From contig DXML01000020.1 in assembly GCA_019414205.1 (NCBI GenBank), positions 1 to 64,000 of the forward strand: a stretch of DNA of 64,000 bases, written 5' to 3'. This document shows, piece by piece, positions 52,271-60,928 of this stretch. Below the pieces are notes generated by a model that saw nothing but the letters and a program-made list of their open reading frames with translations, ran no database searches and had not been told where the DNA came from. This stretch comes from Collinsella sp. Its GTDB lineage: Bacteria > Actinomycetota > Coriobacteriia > Coriobacteriales > Coriobacteriaceae. The position numbers were made by a program, and so were the translations under genes. Within the stretch, counting starts at the first letter, position 1. Each line of letters opens with the position of its first letter.

Positions 52271-53429
52271 GGGTTTCGATGAAGGCGGCGATGCGGGTCT
52301 CGATCTGGCCCATGTCACCGTTGCTGTAGTCGGTCTCGATCTTCATATACGGAATACCCGCGCCCTCGACAGCCTCCTGCATGCGCGCACTCTCCACGTT
52401 AAAGGTGTGGCAGGCCTGTAGCACGCTCTCCACTACGCCATCGACGTGATACTTCTCGCACATGGCCAGCGTGTTTTCCATACGACCATCGTTGGGCGTC
52501 ATGACCGAGCAGTTGATATCCAGGTAGCGGTCGGCGATGACGCGAAGGATGTCGGGAGCCTCCGGGTCGATCATCATGGCCGCCGTGCGCTCGCCCGAGC
52601 AGTCGTCCATGCACACGACCACACCGCCGTTGGACTCGATGGTGCGACCGATCTTGTTGATCACGCCGCCCACCGGGCAGCCGGTGATCAGAATGCGCTT
52701 GGCATCCGCCGCGACCGGGCGCTCGCCCGCGTCGTAGGCCTCGCGCAGCTTGGCGACCTTTTGCTCCAGCTGCTGCGTATAGGCCTCGATATCAAAGCTG
52801 AACGTACCGGCGAACATGGTGCTCATCAGGTCAACGCCGCTCATGGCAGCCGGCTGGTTGGCCTGCAGCGCAAACATCTCGAGCTGGGCCGCACGCAGAC
52901 GGTTGCGACGACGGACGGCAGCGCGCAGGTCATCGTCGGTAATCGTGATGCCGTAGAAGCCCTCGAGCTCCTCCTTGAGCAGGCGGCACTCCTCGTACCA
53001 GCCTTTACGCTCGTAGGCGCGATCGCGACCCTGCGGAAGATGCAGAATGTGCGTGCGCTTGAGCTCGTTGAGCAGTTCGTACATCTTCTTCTTGCCGTCG
53101 CAGGTGGTCTCGCCGATGATCATGTCGCTAAAGTACGTAAACGGGCACTTTTGCGAGTAGGCAAAGCCGTACGTCGATTTGATGAGCGGACACAGATTTG
53201 CCGGCAGCACCTTCTCGGCCTCGGGAATCACCTCGTCGGATGTGCCGCACAAGGCCACACTTGCAGCGCCCGCGGCATCGATAATCTCGAGCGGCGTATA
53301 GCTGCACAAATAGCCGACCAGGCGATTGCCGGCCTGTTTGTAATCCTTGACGCGAATAAACGCCGCCTTGCGTTGCTCGTTGAACTCCTCAAACGTGGAC
53401 GGCAACGGCTGCTCAATATTTTCCGACAT
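52266..53429 (-). CDS. 2-hydroxyacyl-CoA dehydratase-like/double-cubane cluster protein, paralog 1
   Basis: 387 residues of the HgdB/FldB/YjiM superfamily. It has [18 protein letters not shown] with the first cysteine, [17 protein letters not shown] with the second, [15 protein letters not shown] with the third, and [15 protein letters not shown] near the end of domain 2. Such proteins bind one [4Fe-4S] or an [8Fe-9S] double-cubane and catalyse low-potential reductions. The ATG at 53427-53429 follows AAGGAG. Two paralogs in tandem with one activator are consistent with either a two-subunit dehydratase or two separate reductases; no CoA-transferase gene is nearby. Confidence 0.85.
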   Translation of the reverse strand: MSENIEQPLPSTFEEFNEQRKAAFIRVKDYKQAGNRLVGYLCSYTPLEIIDAAGAASVALCGTSDEVIPEAEKVLPANLCPLIKSTYGFAYSQKCPFTYFSDMIIGETTCDGKKKMYELLNELKRTHILHLPQGRDRAYERKGWYEECRLLKEELEGFYGITITDDDLRAAVRRRNRLRAAQLEMFALQANQPAAMSGVDLMSTMFAGTFSFDIEAYTQQLEQKVAKLREAYDAGERPVAADAKRILITGCPVGGVINKIGRTIESNGGVVVCMDDCSGERTAAMMIDPEAPDILRVIADRYLDINCSVMTPNDGRMENTLAMCEKYHVDGVVESVLQACHTFNVESARMQEAVEGAGIPYMKIETDYSNGDMGQIETRIAAFIETL

Positions 53430-53465
53430 ATAACTCCTTAACAAACCTTTTAAACAACCAAGGAA

Positions 53466-53576
53466 ACGGCTTTTCCAGGTGCCCGAGGTTGCCGTGAAAG
53501 AGGAGCGCCGCGTACTTCTGGTACGCAAGCGACGGTTTGAACAGCAAGATCGGGTGCCTGGGGAAGCCGCCGGGAC
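53466..53576. repeat. Structured intergenic element 2 in the selenium-linked operon
   Basis: Same plan as the element at 52164: arms CGGCTTTTCCAGGTGCCCG and a complementary partner, the shared interior GAAAGAGGAGCGC, and an inner hairpin GCGTAC/GTACGC (53510-53526). Arm sequences differ between copies with compensatory changes. Confidence 0.8.
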
Positions 53577-53584
53577 GAATAGTC

Positions 53585-54868
53585 CTAAATGGTTTCCAAG
53601 AAAGCCTCAATCCTGGTTTGCAGTTGGTCTGCATCCTCGCCGACGTAGTCGGTCGTGATGTGCATAAATGGAATGCCGGCCTCCTCGGCGGCCTTCTCCA
53701 CGGCAAACGACTCCATCTCGTAGAGCGTGCAGAACTGCAGGGCCACGTCGACAATGCCGTCGGCATGCAGGTTCTTGGCCATCTGGACAATGTCCTTCAT
53801 ACGCTGGTCGTTGGGCGTAAAGACGGCACAGTTGATCTTAAAGTAGCGCTCGGCGATGGCATCGAGCATCTCGTCAACCGTCTCACCGGACTCGTCGACC
53901 AGGTCCTTGTAATAGCGCGAACCCGTGCAGGACTCCTCGCCTACCACAACGCCGCCGGCCTTCTCGATGAGGTTGAACAGCTTCCAGTTGGGCACGGCCA
54001 TGGGCGTGCCGGTGTACAGGATGCGCTTGGTCCCCTTGGGCGCCACGCCCTCGCCGGCCTCGACACGCTGCTCGCACTCAGCCGCCATATCGTTGATGGC
54101 TCCAGTCAGACGCGGCGTGTCGTCCATAAAGGCGGCCTGAACGGTCAGCAGGCTGTCGAGACCGCTAATGGGCGCTGGGTCGGCAGCGCGCGTGGCAGCG
54201 AGGCGCTGCAGGGCGCGACGCTTCTCATTGACGGCGCGGATGGCGGCCTTCAGACGCTCACGCGTAATCGTGACGCCACACTCGTCCTCAATCTTGGCGG
54301 CGAGCTTTTTAACCTCGGCCTTCCAGGTCACAAGCGTCGACTCGTCGTGTACGTTGGGAATATCCATGACGTACATGTTCTTTTGCGTGGCAAAAAACTC
54401 GTAGGCCTTCTTCTTGCCATCGCAGGTGTTCTCGCCTACCACCAAGTCGCTCGACTCAATGTAGGGGCAGACCTCACCCAGCTTAAAGCCGGCAAAGCTC
54501 TTGATAAGCGGACAAGTGTTGCGCGGCAAGTGCTCCTCGACCTTGTCGGTCGCCCAATCGGCACCCGAGCACAGACCAACGGGAATGCCGTCGCAGGCGA
54601 GCACAATCTCCTCGGGCACGTAGACGCAGAAGCTGCCCACGATCTTGGTGGCCTCGCCGGCCTCCTTCTTGTCGAGCATCTCCTTAATACGGCCGCTGTG
54701 GATGTTGGTGGCGACAAAATCCAGGTAGGACGTGGACTTGGGGCGATTGTTCTGCGTCAGGAACATATCGCCGTACATCTGGCCCACGGTGCCCAGCAGC
54801 ATGTCGTGGTCGGCAAGATTCATGCCGAGGCTCTCCCACATCGGATGGAAATCAATTTCTTCAGCCAT
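53585..54868 (-). CDS. 2-hydroxyacyl-CoA dehydratase-like/double-cubane cluster protein, paralog 2
   Basis: 427 residues, homologous to the next gene product. It has [38 protein letters not shown] and [16 protein letters not shown], carrying the presumed cluster cysteines, and [18 protein letters not shown] in the second domain. About 40 extra N-terminal residues precede the shared core. It is the first large gene of the operon, with AGAGGGG before the ATG. Family knowledge suggests an ATP-driven radical dehydratase or a double-cubane reductase of small molecules. The selenium genes downstream raise the chance of a selenium-containing substrate or partner. Confidence 0.85.
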   Translation of the reverse strand: MAEEIDFHPMWESLGMNLADHDMLLGTVGQMYGDMFLTQNNRPKSTSYLDFVATNIHSGRIKEMLDKKEAGEATKIVGSFCVYVPEEIVLACDGIPVGLCSGADWATDKVEEHLPRNTCPLIKSFAGFKLGEVCPYIESSDLVVGENTCDGKKKAYEFFATQKNMYVMDIPNVHDESTLVTWKAEVKKLAAKIEDECGVTITRERLKAAIRAVNEKRRALQRLAATRAADPAPISGLDSLLTVQAAFMDDTPRLTGAINDMAAECEQRVEAGEGVAPKGTKRILYTGTPMAVPNWKLFNLIEKAGGVVVGEESCTGSRYYKDLVDESGETVDEMLDAIAERYFKINCAVFTPNDQRMKDIVQMAKNLHADGIVDVALQFCTLYEMESFAVEKAAEEAGIPFMHITTDYVGEDADQLQTRIEAFLETI

Positions 54869-54985
54869 AACGGTTCCCCTCTCGAACCAAAAACGGATAA
54901 CAGCGGTATCGATGCACGACGGACGGCGATTGCCCGACCGTGCTCAAACCCGGAATTTTAGGGAACCTGCTTTGCGGTCGATTAT

Positions 54986-55021
54986 TTAGTTGTGCGTCGT
55001 CTCTCCCGGAGCCGTGAACAT
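54986..55021 (-). CDS. Possible 11-residue leader peptide
   Basis: ATG at 55019-55021, encoding MFTAPGETTHN, begins 6 bp after the stop of the preceding small frame, with AGCAGGT before it. It lies in the leader of the dehydratase/selenium operon and partly overlaps a CGGAGCCG/CGGCTCCG stem. It may be fortuitous. Confidence 0.3.
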   Translation of the reverse strand: MFTAPGETTHN

Positions 55022-55027
55022 ACCTGC

Positions 55028-55096
55028 TCATATGCGGCTCCGAGCCATATATAGGGCACGCGCGGTAACGCGGCGAATGTATGTCGTCTGCGGCAT
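55028..55096 (-). CDS. Putative 22-residue leader peptide upstream of the dehydratase/selenium operon
   Basis: The frame begins MPQTTYIRRVTARALYM and is preceded by AAGGAAGG seven bases before the ATG, the best ribosome-binding site in this 431-bp gap. Its end overlaps an 8-bp inverted repeat CGGAGCCG/CGGCTCCG (plus 55007-55014, 55035-55042). Position between promoter and first gene suggests a leader peptide or attenuator; no similarity is recognised. Confidence 0.45.
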   Translation of the reverse strand: MPQTTYIRRVTARALYMARSRI

Positions 55097-55126
55097 GTGC
55101 GCACCTTCCTTTACAAGTTGAGGTCA

Positions 55127-55155
55127 ACTATACCAACGGTCATCGACCATGCGAA
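55127..55155 (-). promoter_or_regulatory. Promoter of the dehydratase/selenium operon
   Basis: Minus-strand TTCGCA (plus 55150-55155), a 17-bp spacer and TATAGT (plus 55127-55132) lie about 260 bp before the first large gene. The region further upstream, to the mod terminator, is AT-rich and contains no gene. Confidence 0.5.
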
Positions 55156-55250
55156 CACCGTTGACATTCGTACGACAGCGTCGTGTGCCGTCGTTTAATA
55201 AATAATTATCTTGATTGATAAGAGTTTGTCATTCCTCATTCGGCGAACGG

Positions 55251-55288
55251 CAAAAACAAAGCCGCCGAGGCTTATATTCCCCGACGGC
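55251..55288 (-). terminator. Intrinsic terminator of modABC
   Basis: Minus-strand arms GCCGTCGGGG and CCTCGGCGGC pair over ten positions and are followed by TTTGTTTTT, about 12 bp after the modC stop. Confidence 0.8.
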
Positions 55289-55299
55289 ATTACCCGGCG

Positions 55300-56370
55300 C
55301 TATCGACAAACCAAATGGATCCTGCTGGCATCAAAATGCATGCGCAGCGTCTCGCCTGCTTGCGGCAGCTCGTCGACAGGCATGCGCACTTTGTTGACCT
55401 TCCACTGCAGGCGCGTCGGCGCGTCGGCGCGCGGCACGTCCAGCAGCACCAGGCGCTCAAAACGTGAATCGCTCACGCGGGCCACATGCAGGTCGTAGCT
55501 GTTGCGACCCCGCTCAGCACGGTTGTCCACATGGAAGTAGCTCGCACGAATACCCAGGTACGCCACGTTATCGGGAACCTCACGGCCCACGTTGAAGGTC
55601 ATGCCCCAGTCGAGGGCCTCAACTTCTTCGTCGCCGATCTTGCGCGCGCGGCTCGTATTCTTGCAGCCCGTCAAGCGCAGCGCGGCCAACGTCTGCGGAT
55701 GACGGACCACGTCCTCGACGGAGCCGATCTCCTCAACATGCCCGTTGTGCATCACGCAGATGCGCTCGCACAGACGGCACGCTTCGTCGATGTCGTGGCT
55801 CACGTAGAGCACGGTTCGGTTGCATACATCGAACAGATCGAGCATGTTTTGCTCAAGCGCGCTCTTGAGATACGCGTCGAGCGCGCTCATGGGCTCATCG
55901 AACATAAAGATGCCCGGATGCGCCGCCACCATGCGCGCAAGCGCCACGCGTTGCTGCTGACCGCCCGAGAGGCGCACGGGGTAGCGGTCGACAAAATCGG
56001 CCAGACCGAAAATGCCCAGATAACGCTCGGCGAGCTTTTTGCGCGCGGCGGCGTCACCCGCATCCTTAACACCGGCGCATACGTTATCGGCCACCGTCAT
56101 GTTGGGAAACAGCTGATAGTTTTGGAACAGCAGGGCGCATTTTCGCTCCTGGGGCGACAGGTTGATACCCGCCGCCGAGTCAAAAAAGGTCACGCCGTTG
56201 ACGACGATCTTGCCCTCGTCGGGTGTCTCCACGCCGGCAATGCAGCGCAACGTACAGCTCTTGCCGCAACCCGAGGCGCCCAGCAGCGCCACACGCTCCT
56301 CGCCGGCATCGAGCTGAATGTCGAGGGTAAAGCCCGGATAGCGCTTTTTGATATCCAGAACGAGCGACAT
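55300..56370 (-). CDS. modC: Molybdate ABC transporter ATP-binding protein
   Basis: A 356-residue ABC ATPase with Walker A in LLGASGCGKSCTLRCI, signature LSGGQQQRVALARMVA and Walker B GIFMFDEPMSALDAYLK. After residue 240 a C-terminal region ends in RLQWKVNKVRMPVDELPQ, compatible with a MOP-like regulatory domain. It energises molybdate (or tungstate) import with the ModB-like permease whose gene ends 3 bp upstream. modA and cofactor genes lie further upstream, supporting molybdate as substrate. Confidence 0.9.
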   Translation of the reverse strand: MSLVLDIKKRYPGFTLDIQLDAGEERVALLGASGCGKSCTLRCIAGVETPDEGKIVVNGVTFFDSAAGINLSPQERKCALLFQNYQLFPNMTVADNVCAGVKDAGDAAARKKLAERYLGIFGLADFVDRYPVRLSGGQQQRVALARMVAAHPGIFMFDEPMSALDAYLKSALEQNMLDLFDVCNRTVLYVSHDIDEACRLCERICVMHNGHVEEIGSVEDVVRHPQTLAALRLTGCKNTSRARKIGDEEVEALDWGMTFNVGREVPDNVAYLGIRASYFHVDNRAERGRNSYDLHVARVSDSRFERLVLLDVPRADAPTRLQWKVNKVRMPVDELPQAGETLRMHFDASRIHLVCR

Positions 56371-56373
56371 GGC

Positions 56374-57816
56374 TTATCGACCTCCCTTTGCGACCGCGCC
56401 ATCGCGCATAAGCTCGGCCAGCGCCTCGCGATCGATACGCAAGGCATCACCGCCCACCGGGTCGAGCGAATCGCCCTGTCCGGCGAGATCTTTGGCCTGC
56501 TTGCGCTCCGCACGGGAAAGGCCCCGCTCGCGATACTTTTGCGAATGAGCGGTGTACATATTGATGAACAGAATGACCAGGAAACTGAACACGATTACGA
56601 CGATGACCCAAAAGAGGGCTACCGACGTGTTGCCGCCCATCCACTCAAAGTAGATGGCTATGGGAATGGTCTGCGTAATACCGGCGTAGTTGCCCGCAAA
56701 GAACAGGGTGCAGCCAAACTCGCCCATCGCGCGAGCGAAGGCGAGCACCGTGCCCGCCGCGATTGAGGGCCAGCCGAGCGGCATCATGAGCTTGGCAAAG
56801 ATGCGACGTTCGGACCACCCCAAGGTTCGCGCGGCGTCGAGCATCTGCGTGTCGAGGCTCTCGAAGGCTCCGAGCGCCGTGCGGTAGACCAGCGGAAACG
56901 ACACAACGACAGCCGAAATGACCGCCGCGGGCCAGGTAAAGACGATCGAGATGCCGTGCGCGATGAGCCATTGGCCCAGCCCGGTCGAGCGGCCAAACAG
57001 CATGAGGAGCAGAAAGCCGCAGACCGTGGGCGGCAGCACCATAGGGATCGTAAAGACCGAATCGAGCAGGCCCTTGATGCGACTCGAGGTACCCATAGTC
57101 TTCCACGCGGCGAACAGGCCCAGTGCAAAGGCAATCACCAGGGCAAGGCCGCTCGTTTTGATAGACACCCAAAACGGGCGATAGTCGATGCCGCCTAAAA
57201 AGGAGGCCAGAGAGGTCAAGGGCCCCTGCTCATCCCGCAACACGACAGACGATGCCTCTACCATTTGAGCGCTATCAAGCCAACGCGCGCCGCCCTTGGC
57301 ATCACCCGAGGCCGATGCAATCACCACATAGCGGTCCCCATCCGCACCGCGCTCGTCAAAGCCATAGGTATAACCGCCGGCATCAAACGTTGTTTCCGCC
57401 GTGACATACCAAGGAAGATCAACGTCCCCTAACTGCGCACCTCCCATGGAGTTTGCGCTGTCGAGCTCGCAGACGAGGGCCTTGAGACCCGATACGCACT
57501 CGTTGTCCTGCGGATCCAATCCAAACTTCTCGACCGCCTTGGGCGATATCCACACCACAACGCGATCGGCAGCAGGCACCACTACAAGGTCCACGTCCTC
57601 GTCAACGGGAAACCGGTAGCCCTCAGGCTGGCCCTCCATGGCACGAGCGGTCCCCTTGGCCAACCGCTCAAAACCCTCGATCCCATAGGAAAGCCCATGA
57701 GCGGTCGCAGCAACCTGGGCCCCGTCCTCAGCGTCCCCAGCAAACGCAAATCCCGGCACCCAGCAAAGCGCGAAGGTCAAAGCACAGGCGACAAGCATGC
57801 GGAATCTATTAAGCAC
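56374..57816 (-). CDS. modB: Molybdate ABC permease with N-terminal extracytoplasmic domain
   Basis: About 480 residues. A signal peptide/first helix (MLVACALTFALCWVPGFAFA) leads to roughly 190 residues of predicted extracytoplasmic sequence. A standard ModB permease follows from about residue 215, with SIKTSGLALVIAFALGLFAAW, VLPPTVCGFLLLMLFG and the EAA loop DAARTLGWSERRIFAKLMMP. Typical ModB is about 230 residues, so the N-terminal domain is an addition that may help capture the oxyanion. The GTG at 57814-57816 has GGAG six bases upstream and is preferred to a TTG four codons earlier. It sits between modA and modC. Confidence 0.87.
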   Translation of the reverse strand: MLNRFRMLVACALTFALCWVPGFAFAGDAEDGAQVAATAHGLSYGIEGFERLAKGTARAMEGQPEGYRFPVDEDVDLVVVPAADRVVVWISPKAVEKFGLDPQDNECVSGLKALVCELDSANSMGGAQLGDVDLPWYVTAETTFDAGGYTYGFDERGADGDRYVVIASASGDAKGGARWLDSAQMVEASSVVLRDEQGPLTSLASFLGGIDYRPFWVSIKTSGLALVIAFALGLFAAWKTMGTSSRIKGLLDSVFTIPMVLPPTVCGFLLLMLFGRSTGLGQWLIAHGISIVFTWPAAVISAVVVSFPLVYRTALGAFESLDTQMLDAARTLGWSERRIFAKLMMPLGWPSIAAGTVLAFARAMGEFGCTLFFAGNYAGITQTIPIAIYFEWMGGNTSVALFWVIVVIVFSFLVILFINMYTAHSQKYRERGLSRAERKQAKDLAGQGDSLDPVGGDALRIDREALAELMRDGAVAKGGR

Positions 57817-57884
57817 AAAAAGCTCCAAGAGAATACAAGGACGGAGTTAAACACAAAACGATGGAATTATCGCGCCAAGCCGCA

Positions 57885-58760
57885 CTACGCGGAAAGCTCA
57901 AAGCCGTATTTGGCCCAAATCTTCTGGGCCTTCTTGTTGGACAGGCAAAAGTCGATAAACGCCTTGGCCTCGTCGGCATGTTCGGAGCCATCGGCGACAG
58001 CGCCCGGATACACGATGGGCTTATGCGAGTCCTCGGGACACACAAAGGCCTCCTCGATGCCGTCGTAGCGGTAGATGTCGGAGCTGTAGACAAAGCCAGC
58101 CACGCAGTCGCCCGTAGAGACGTAAGACGCAGCCGTGCCGACCTTGTCGGCCAGGGCCACTTTGTCGGCGATCTCGGGTGCGTACCCGCCGTCGTCACCC
58201 TCGGTACCGGTGTAGAGGCCCACAGAAGCCAGCGCCTGGTTGGCGTACTTGCCGGCAGGAACGGTCTTGGCGTCGCCGATGGCGATCTTGCCGTCCAGAT
58301 TCGCGACGTCGGCGATGGCCTCGACCTTGGTGTCGGAGCCCTCGGCGCGAATGATCACGAGGTCGTTGACGAACATGTCCTCACGAGTGTCGGTGTCGAC
58401 GAGCTCGGCGGCCTCGGCGTCGTCCATGGTGCCCTTGGAGGCCGTGATGAGCACGTCGACGGCGGCACCGGCGCGCATCTGCTCAACGAGGTCGCCGGAG
58501 GCCTTAAACTGCGAGTCGGCAAACGTGGTACCGGTCTGCTCGGTGTAAAGCTCCTGAACCTCGGGCAGAGCCTTCTCGAGCGAGTTGGCGGCAAAGACCT
58601 GCAGCTCGACGGTTTCCTTCTTGGAAGAGGCCTTGGCGGAGCCGGCATCGGAGCCGGTCGCCTCAGGCTCCTTGTTGCCGGAGCAGCCGGCAAGCCCAAG
58701 GCCGGCAGCGGCGACAGCAGAAAGCGAGACGAATCCGCGGCGAGAAACCATATCGAACAT
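57885..58760 (-). CDS. modA: Molybdate-binding lipoprotein
   Basis: 291 residues. The signal region SRRGFVSLSAVAAAGLGLAG followed by Cys is a lipoprotein signal with a twin-arginine-like pair. The mature protein has LQVFAANSLEKALPEVQELY at the start and FADSQFKASGDLVEQMRAG, as in ModA/WtpA-type binding proteins. It captures molybdate or tungstate outside the membrane for the ModB-ModC importer. The ATG at 58758-58760 has AAAGGG six bases upstream. A perfect TATAAT lies about 60 bp before it. Confidence 0.92.
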   Translation of the reverse strand: MFDMVSRRGFVSLSAVAAAGLGLAGCSGNKEPEATGSDAGSAKASSKKETVELQVFAANSLEKALPEVQELYTEQTGTTFADSQFKASGDLVEQMRAGAAVDVLITASKGTMDDAEAAELVDTDTREDMFVNDLVIIRAEGSDTKVEAIADVANLDGKIAIGDAKTVPAGKYANQALASVGLYTGTEGDDGGYAPEIADKVALADKVGTAASYVSTGDCVAGFVYSSDIYRYDGIEEAFVCPEDSHKPIVYPGAVADGSEHADEAKAFIDFCLSNKKAQKIWAKYGFELSA

Positions 58761-58820
58761 GTTCAACCCTTTCGGACCTTGTGCCCGGGTACCCCACCGC
58801 GAGCTTTATTCTGTAATTAG

Positions 58821-58880
58821 ATTATACTTTCGTGCGAATAATATCAGTGATAAAGATTTCTCGCCTGATAATTTTCTTTT
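58821..58880 (-). promoter_or_regulatory. modA promoter region with TATCA/TGATA repeats
   Basis: TATAAT (plus ATTATA, 58821-58826) lies downstream of an AT-rich stretch holding TATCAG...CTGATA half-sites (about 58843-58872). The layout would suit a repressor or activator site; the regulator is unknown. Confidence 0.4.
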
Positions 58881-58916
58881 ACCAATAACCACGAGACGGC
58901 CCGCGCTGTCGATGCA

Positions 58917-58953
58917 TAAAAAGGCGGAGCGACTCGCAAGGTCGCTCCGCCGC
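58917..58953 (-). terminator. Intrinsic terminator of the moeA-moaB unit
   Basis: Minus-strand arms GGCGGAGCGAC and GTCGCTCCGCC are followed by a T-run, 12 bp after the moaB stop. Confidence 0.87.
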
Positions 58954-58964
58954 AGGTAGTGCGC

Positions 58965-59444
58965 TTATTTGGTGTGCCCGCCGCCCGCCGTCATCTGGGC
59001 CGCATGCTCCAGCTGGTCGCTCACGGCCTCCCAGCTTTCGCGGGCCGCTTTCGTGGATCCCGGAAAGTTGATGACAAGCGTATACCCACGCTGCATGCAC
59101 ACGGCGCGCGAGAGCATGGCGCGGCGCGTCTTGGTCATGGAGTACGCACGGATCGCCTCGGCAATACCCGGCACATCGCGATCGCAGACGGTACGCGTCG
59201 CCTCGGGCGTCACATCGCGCATCGAAAGCCCCGTGCCGCCGCAGGTGAGCACGACATTGGCGTGGCACTCATCGGCGGCTTCCACAATGGCATCACCGAT
59301 CTCGCTGACGTCGTCGCGCACGACCACATGCGAGGCGACCGTCCAGCCCTGCGCCTCGATAAGTTCCTCGAGTGCGGCTCCAGCCTCGTCCTGGGCAAGA
59401 TCGCGCGTATCCGAGCACGTCACGATCGATATCTTCAGCTCCAT
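58965..59444 (-). CDS. moaB: Molybdopterin adenylyltransferase/MoaB-Mog family protein
   Basis: 159 residues: KISIVTCSDTRDLAQDEAG at the N-terminus and NVVLTCGGTGLSMRDVTPEAT hold the MPT-binding GGTG motif. MTKTRRAMLSRAVCM and LVINFPGSTKAARE complete the fold. It activates molybdopterin by adenylylation before metal insertion by MoeA, encoded 10 bp upstream. The ATG at 59442-59444 follows AGGAGG; longer readings intrude into moeA. It belongs with the mod genes and supplies cofactor for the molybdenum hydroxylase. Confidence 0.9.
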   Translation of the reverse strand: MELKISIVTCSDTRDLAQDEAGAALEELIEAQGWTVASHVVVRDDVSEIGDAIVEAADECHANVVLTCGGTGLSMRDVTPEATRTVCDRDVPGIAEAIRAYSMTKTRRAMLSRAVCMQRGYTLVINFPGSTKAARESWEAVSDQLEHAAQMTAGGGHTK

Positions 59445-59454
59445 AGTCTTCCTC

Positions 59455-60717
59455 CTATAGCACCGTTCCCTCGGGCAGGTCGACGCGAACAACGTCCACG
59501 ACATCTCCCGCCTTGAGGTCGCACGGTCCTTCGTCAACACGCAACAGGCAGTTCGCACGTTGCATAGTTCCAAGCAGCGCCGAATTCTGCGTCTTGGCCT
59601 CGGTCACCAACAGCTCACCGGTCTCGGAGTCGCGCAAAACCGTGGCGCGATCGAAGAAGCGGCGATGCTGTCGCTTTTTCACGCCGTGCGTGAGCGTCGC
59701 CTGCTGCACGGGACGCGCCCCCTCGGCAAAACCGCGCATCTTGCGAATCGCCGGGCGCGCGAGCATCTCAAAGCCCACATACGCCGCCGCGGGATTGCCC
59801 GAAAGCCCCAGATACGGCTTGCCGCCGAGCAAGCCAAACGTGATGGCCTTGCCCGGACGCATCGAGATGCGATCGAACAGCACCTCGCCCTCGCGCTTGA
59901 CCAGCGCCGTCACGTAGTCGTAATCGCCCGCAGAGGCGCCGCCGCTCGTAATGACAAAATCGCACTCCAGCACGGCGCGATGCACCAGCTCGGCAATCGC
60001 CTGCTCATCATCGGGAGCGATGCCATAGAACACCGGCTCGGCGCCGGCATCGAGCGCTTCGGCCATCAACGCCGACGAGTTGGAGTCGCGAATCTGCCCG
60101 CGTGCCGGCAGCTCGCTCGGCGCGACCAGCTCCGTGCCCAGCGAGATAATGCCCACACGCGGCGCGGCATGCACCTTCACGCTCGCATACCCGGCGCTCG
60201 CCAGCAGACCCGCGCCGGCCGGGGCCACAACCTCGCCGGCGTGCATCACAACATCGCCGACATGGGCCTCCTCGGCGGCAGAGCGAACGTTCTCCCCTAC
60301 CTTGGCAGGCGCCGAAAACCTCACACGCGAACCCTCGTTGCCGTCACCGACGAGCACCTCGACGATCTCATACTTCACCACGGCATCGGCACCTTCGGGT
60401 ACCGGCGCGCCCGTCATGATGCGGACCGTCTCGCCCACGCCGATTGTGCCCTCAAACACATGGCCCGCAGCCTCGTGTCCGATAACGTCGAGCGTCACCG
60501 GCGCCTCGCCAGATGCCTGCGCCAAGTCCGCCGAGCGCACGGCATATCCGTCCATAGCGCTGTTGGCAAACGGCGAGATGTCGATATCGGCCACCGCATC
60601 CTCTGCCAAGGGAAGACCGGCGGCCTGCCACACGGGAATCTCGACGACTTCGGTGCGATTCACGTGCGACAAGACGATCGCCTGCGCGTCCTCCAACGGA
60701 ATGAGTTTCTCAGCCAT
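59455..60717 (-). CDS. moeA: Molybdopterin molybdenumtransferase
   Basis: 420 residues with the MoeA pattern ISPFANSAMDGYAVRSADLA (domain 3 entrance), VRIMTGAPVPEGADAVVKYE, and the active-site VITSGGASAGDYDYVTALVK followed by GNPAAAYVGFEMLARP. It inserts molybdate into adenylylated molybdopterin. The ATG at 60715-60717 follows AGAGG. It directly precedes moaB in one unit ending in a strong terminator. Together with modABC it forms a molybdenum supply module next to molybdenum-dependent metabolism. Confidence 0.94.
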   Translation of the reverse strand: MAEKLIPLEDAQAIVLSHVNRTEVVEIPVWQAAGLPLAEDAVADIDISPFANSAMDGYAVRSADLAQASGEAPVTLDVIGHEAAGHVFEGTIGVGETVRIMTGAPVPEGADAVVKYEIVEVLVGDGNEGSRVRFSAPAKVGENVRSAAEEAHVGDVVMHAGEVVAPAGAGLLASAGYASVKVHAAPRVGIISLGTELVAPSELPARGQIRDSNSSALMAEALDAGAEPVFYGIAPDDEQAIAELVHRAVLECDFVITSGGASAGDYDYVTALVKREGEVLFDRISMRPGKAITFGLLGGKPYLGLSGNPAAAYVGFEMLARPAIRKMRGFAEGARPVQQATLTHGVKKRQHRRFFDRATVLRDSETGELLVTEAKTQNSALLGTMQRANCLLRVDEGPCDLKAGDVVDVVRVDLPEGTVL

Positions 60718-60893
60718 ATACACCTCTAGCATGCTGCGGCGCGCAACAAAAGCGCCGATTCTTTATGTTTCTCTCAGTATAATCCCTCGACGCGCGACCG
60801 CGACTTGGCCTGTACCCGCAAATACATCTGTCGGCCGCAAGCCGCGAAACAAAACCAAAACCAACCCACCGGCTCGTCGCGTTTACTGCGTTT

Positions 60894-60899
60894 TATAAT
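60894..60899 (+). promoter_or_regulatory. -10 box of the CLC transporter gene
   Basis: TATAAT 30 bp before the start codon, without a clear -35. No fluoride riboswitch motif could be recognised by eye in the 210-bp gap. Confidence 0.45.
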
Positions 60900-60928
60900 G
60901 CTCGTGTTGCAACCCAAAAGAGGAACGT

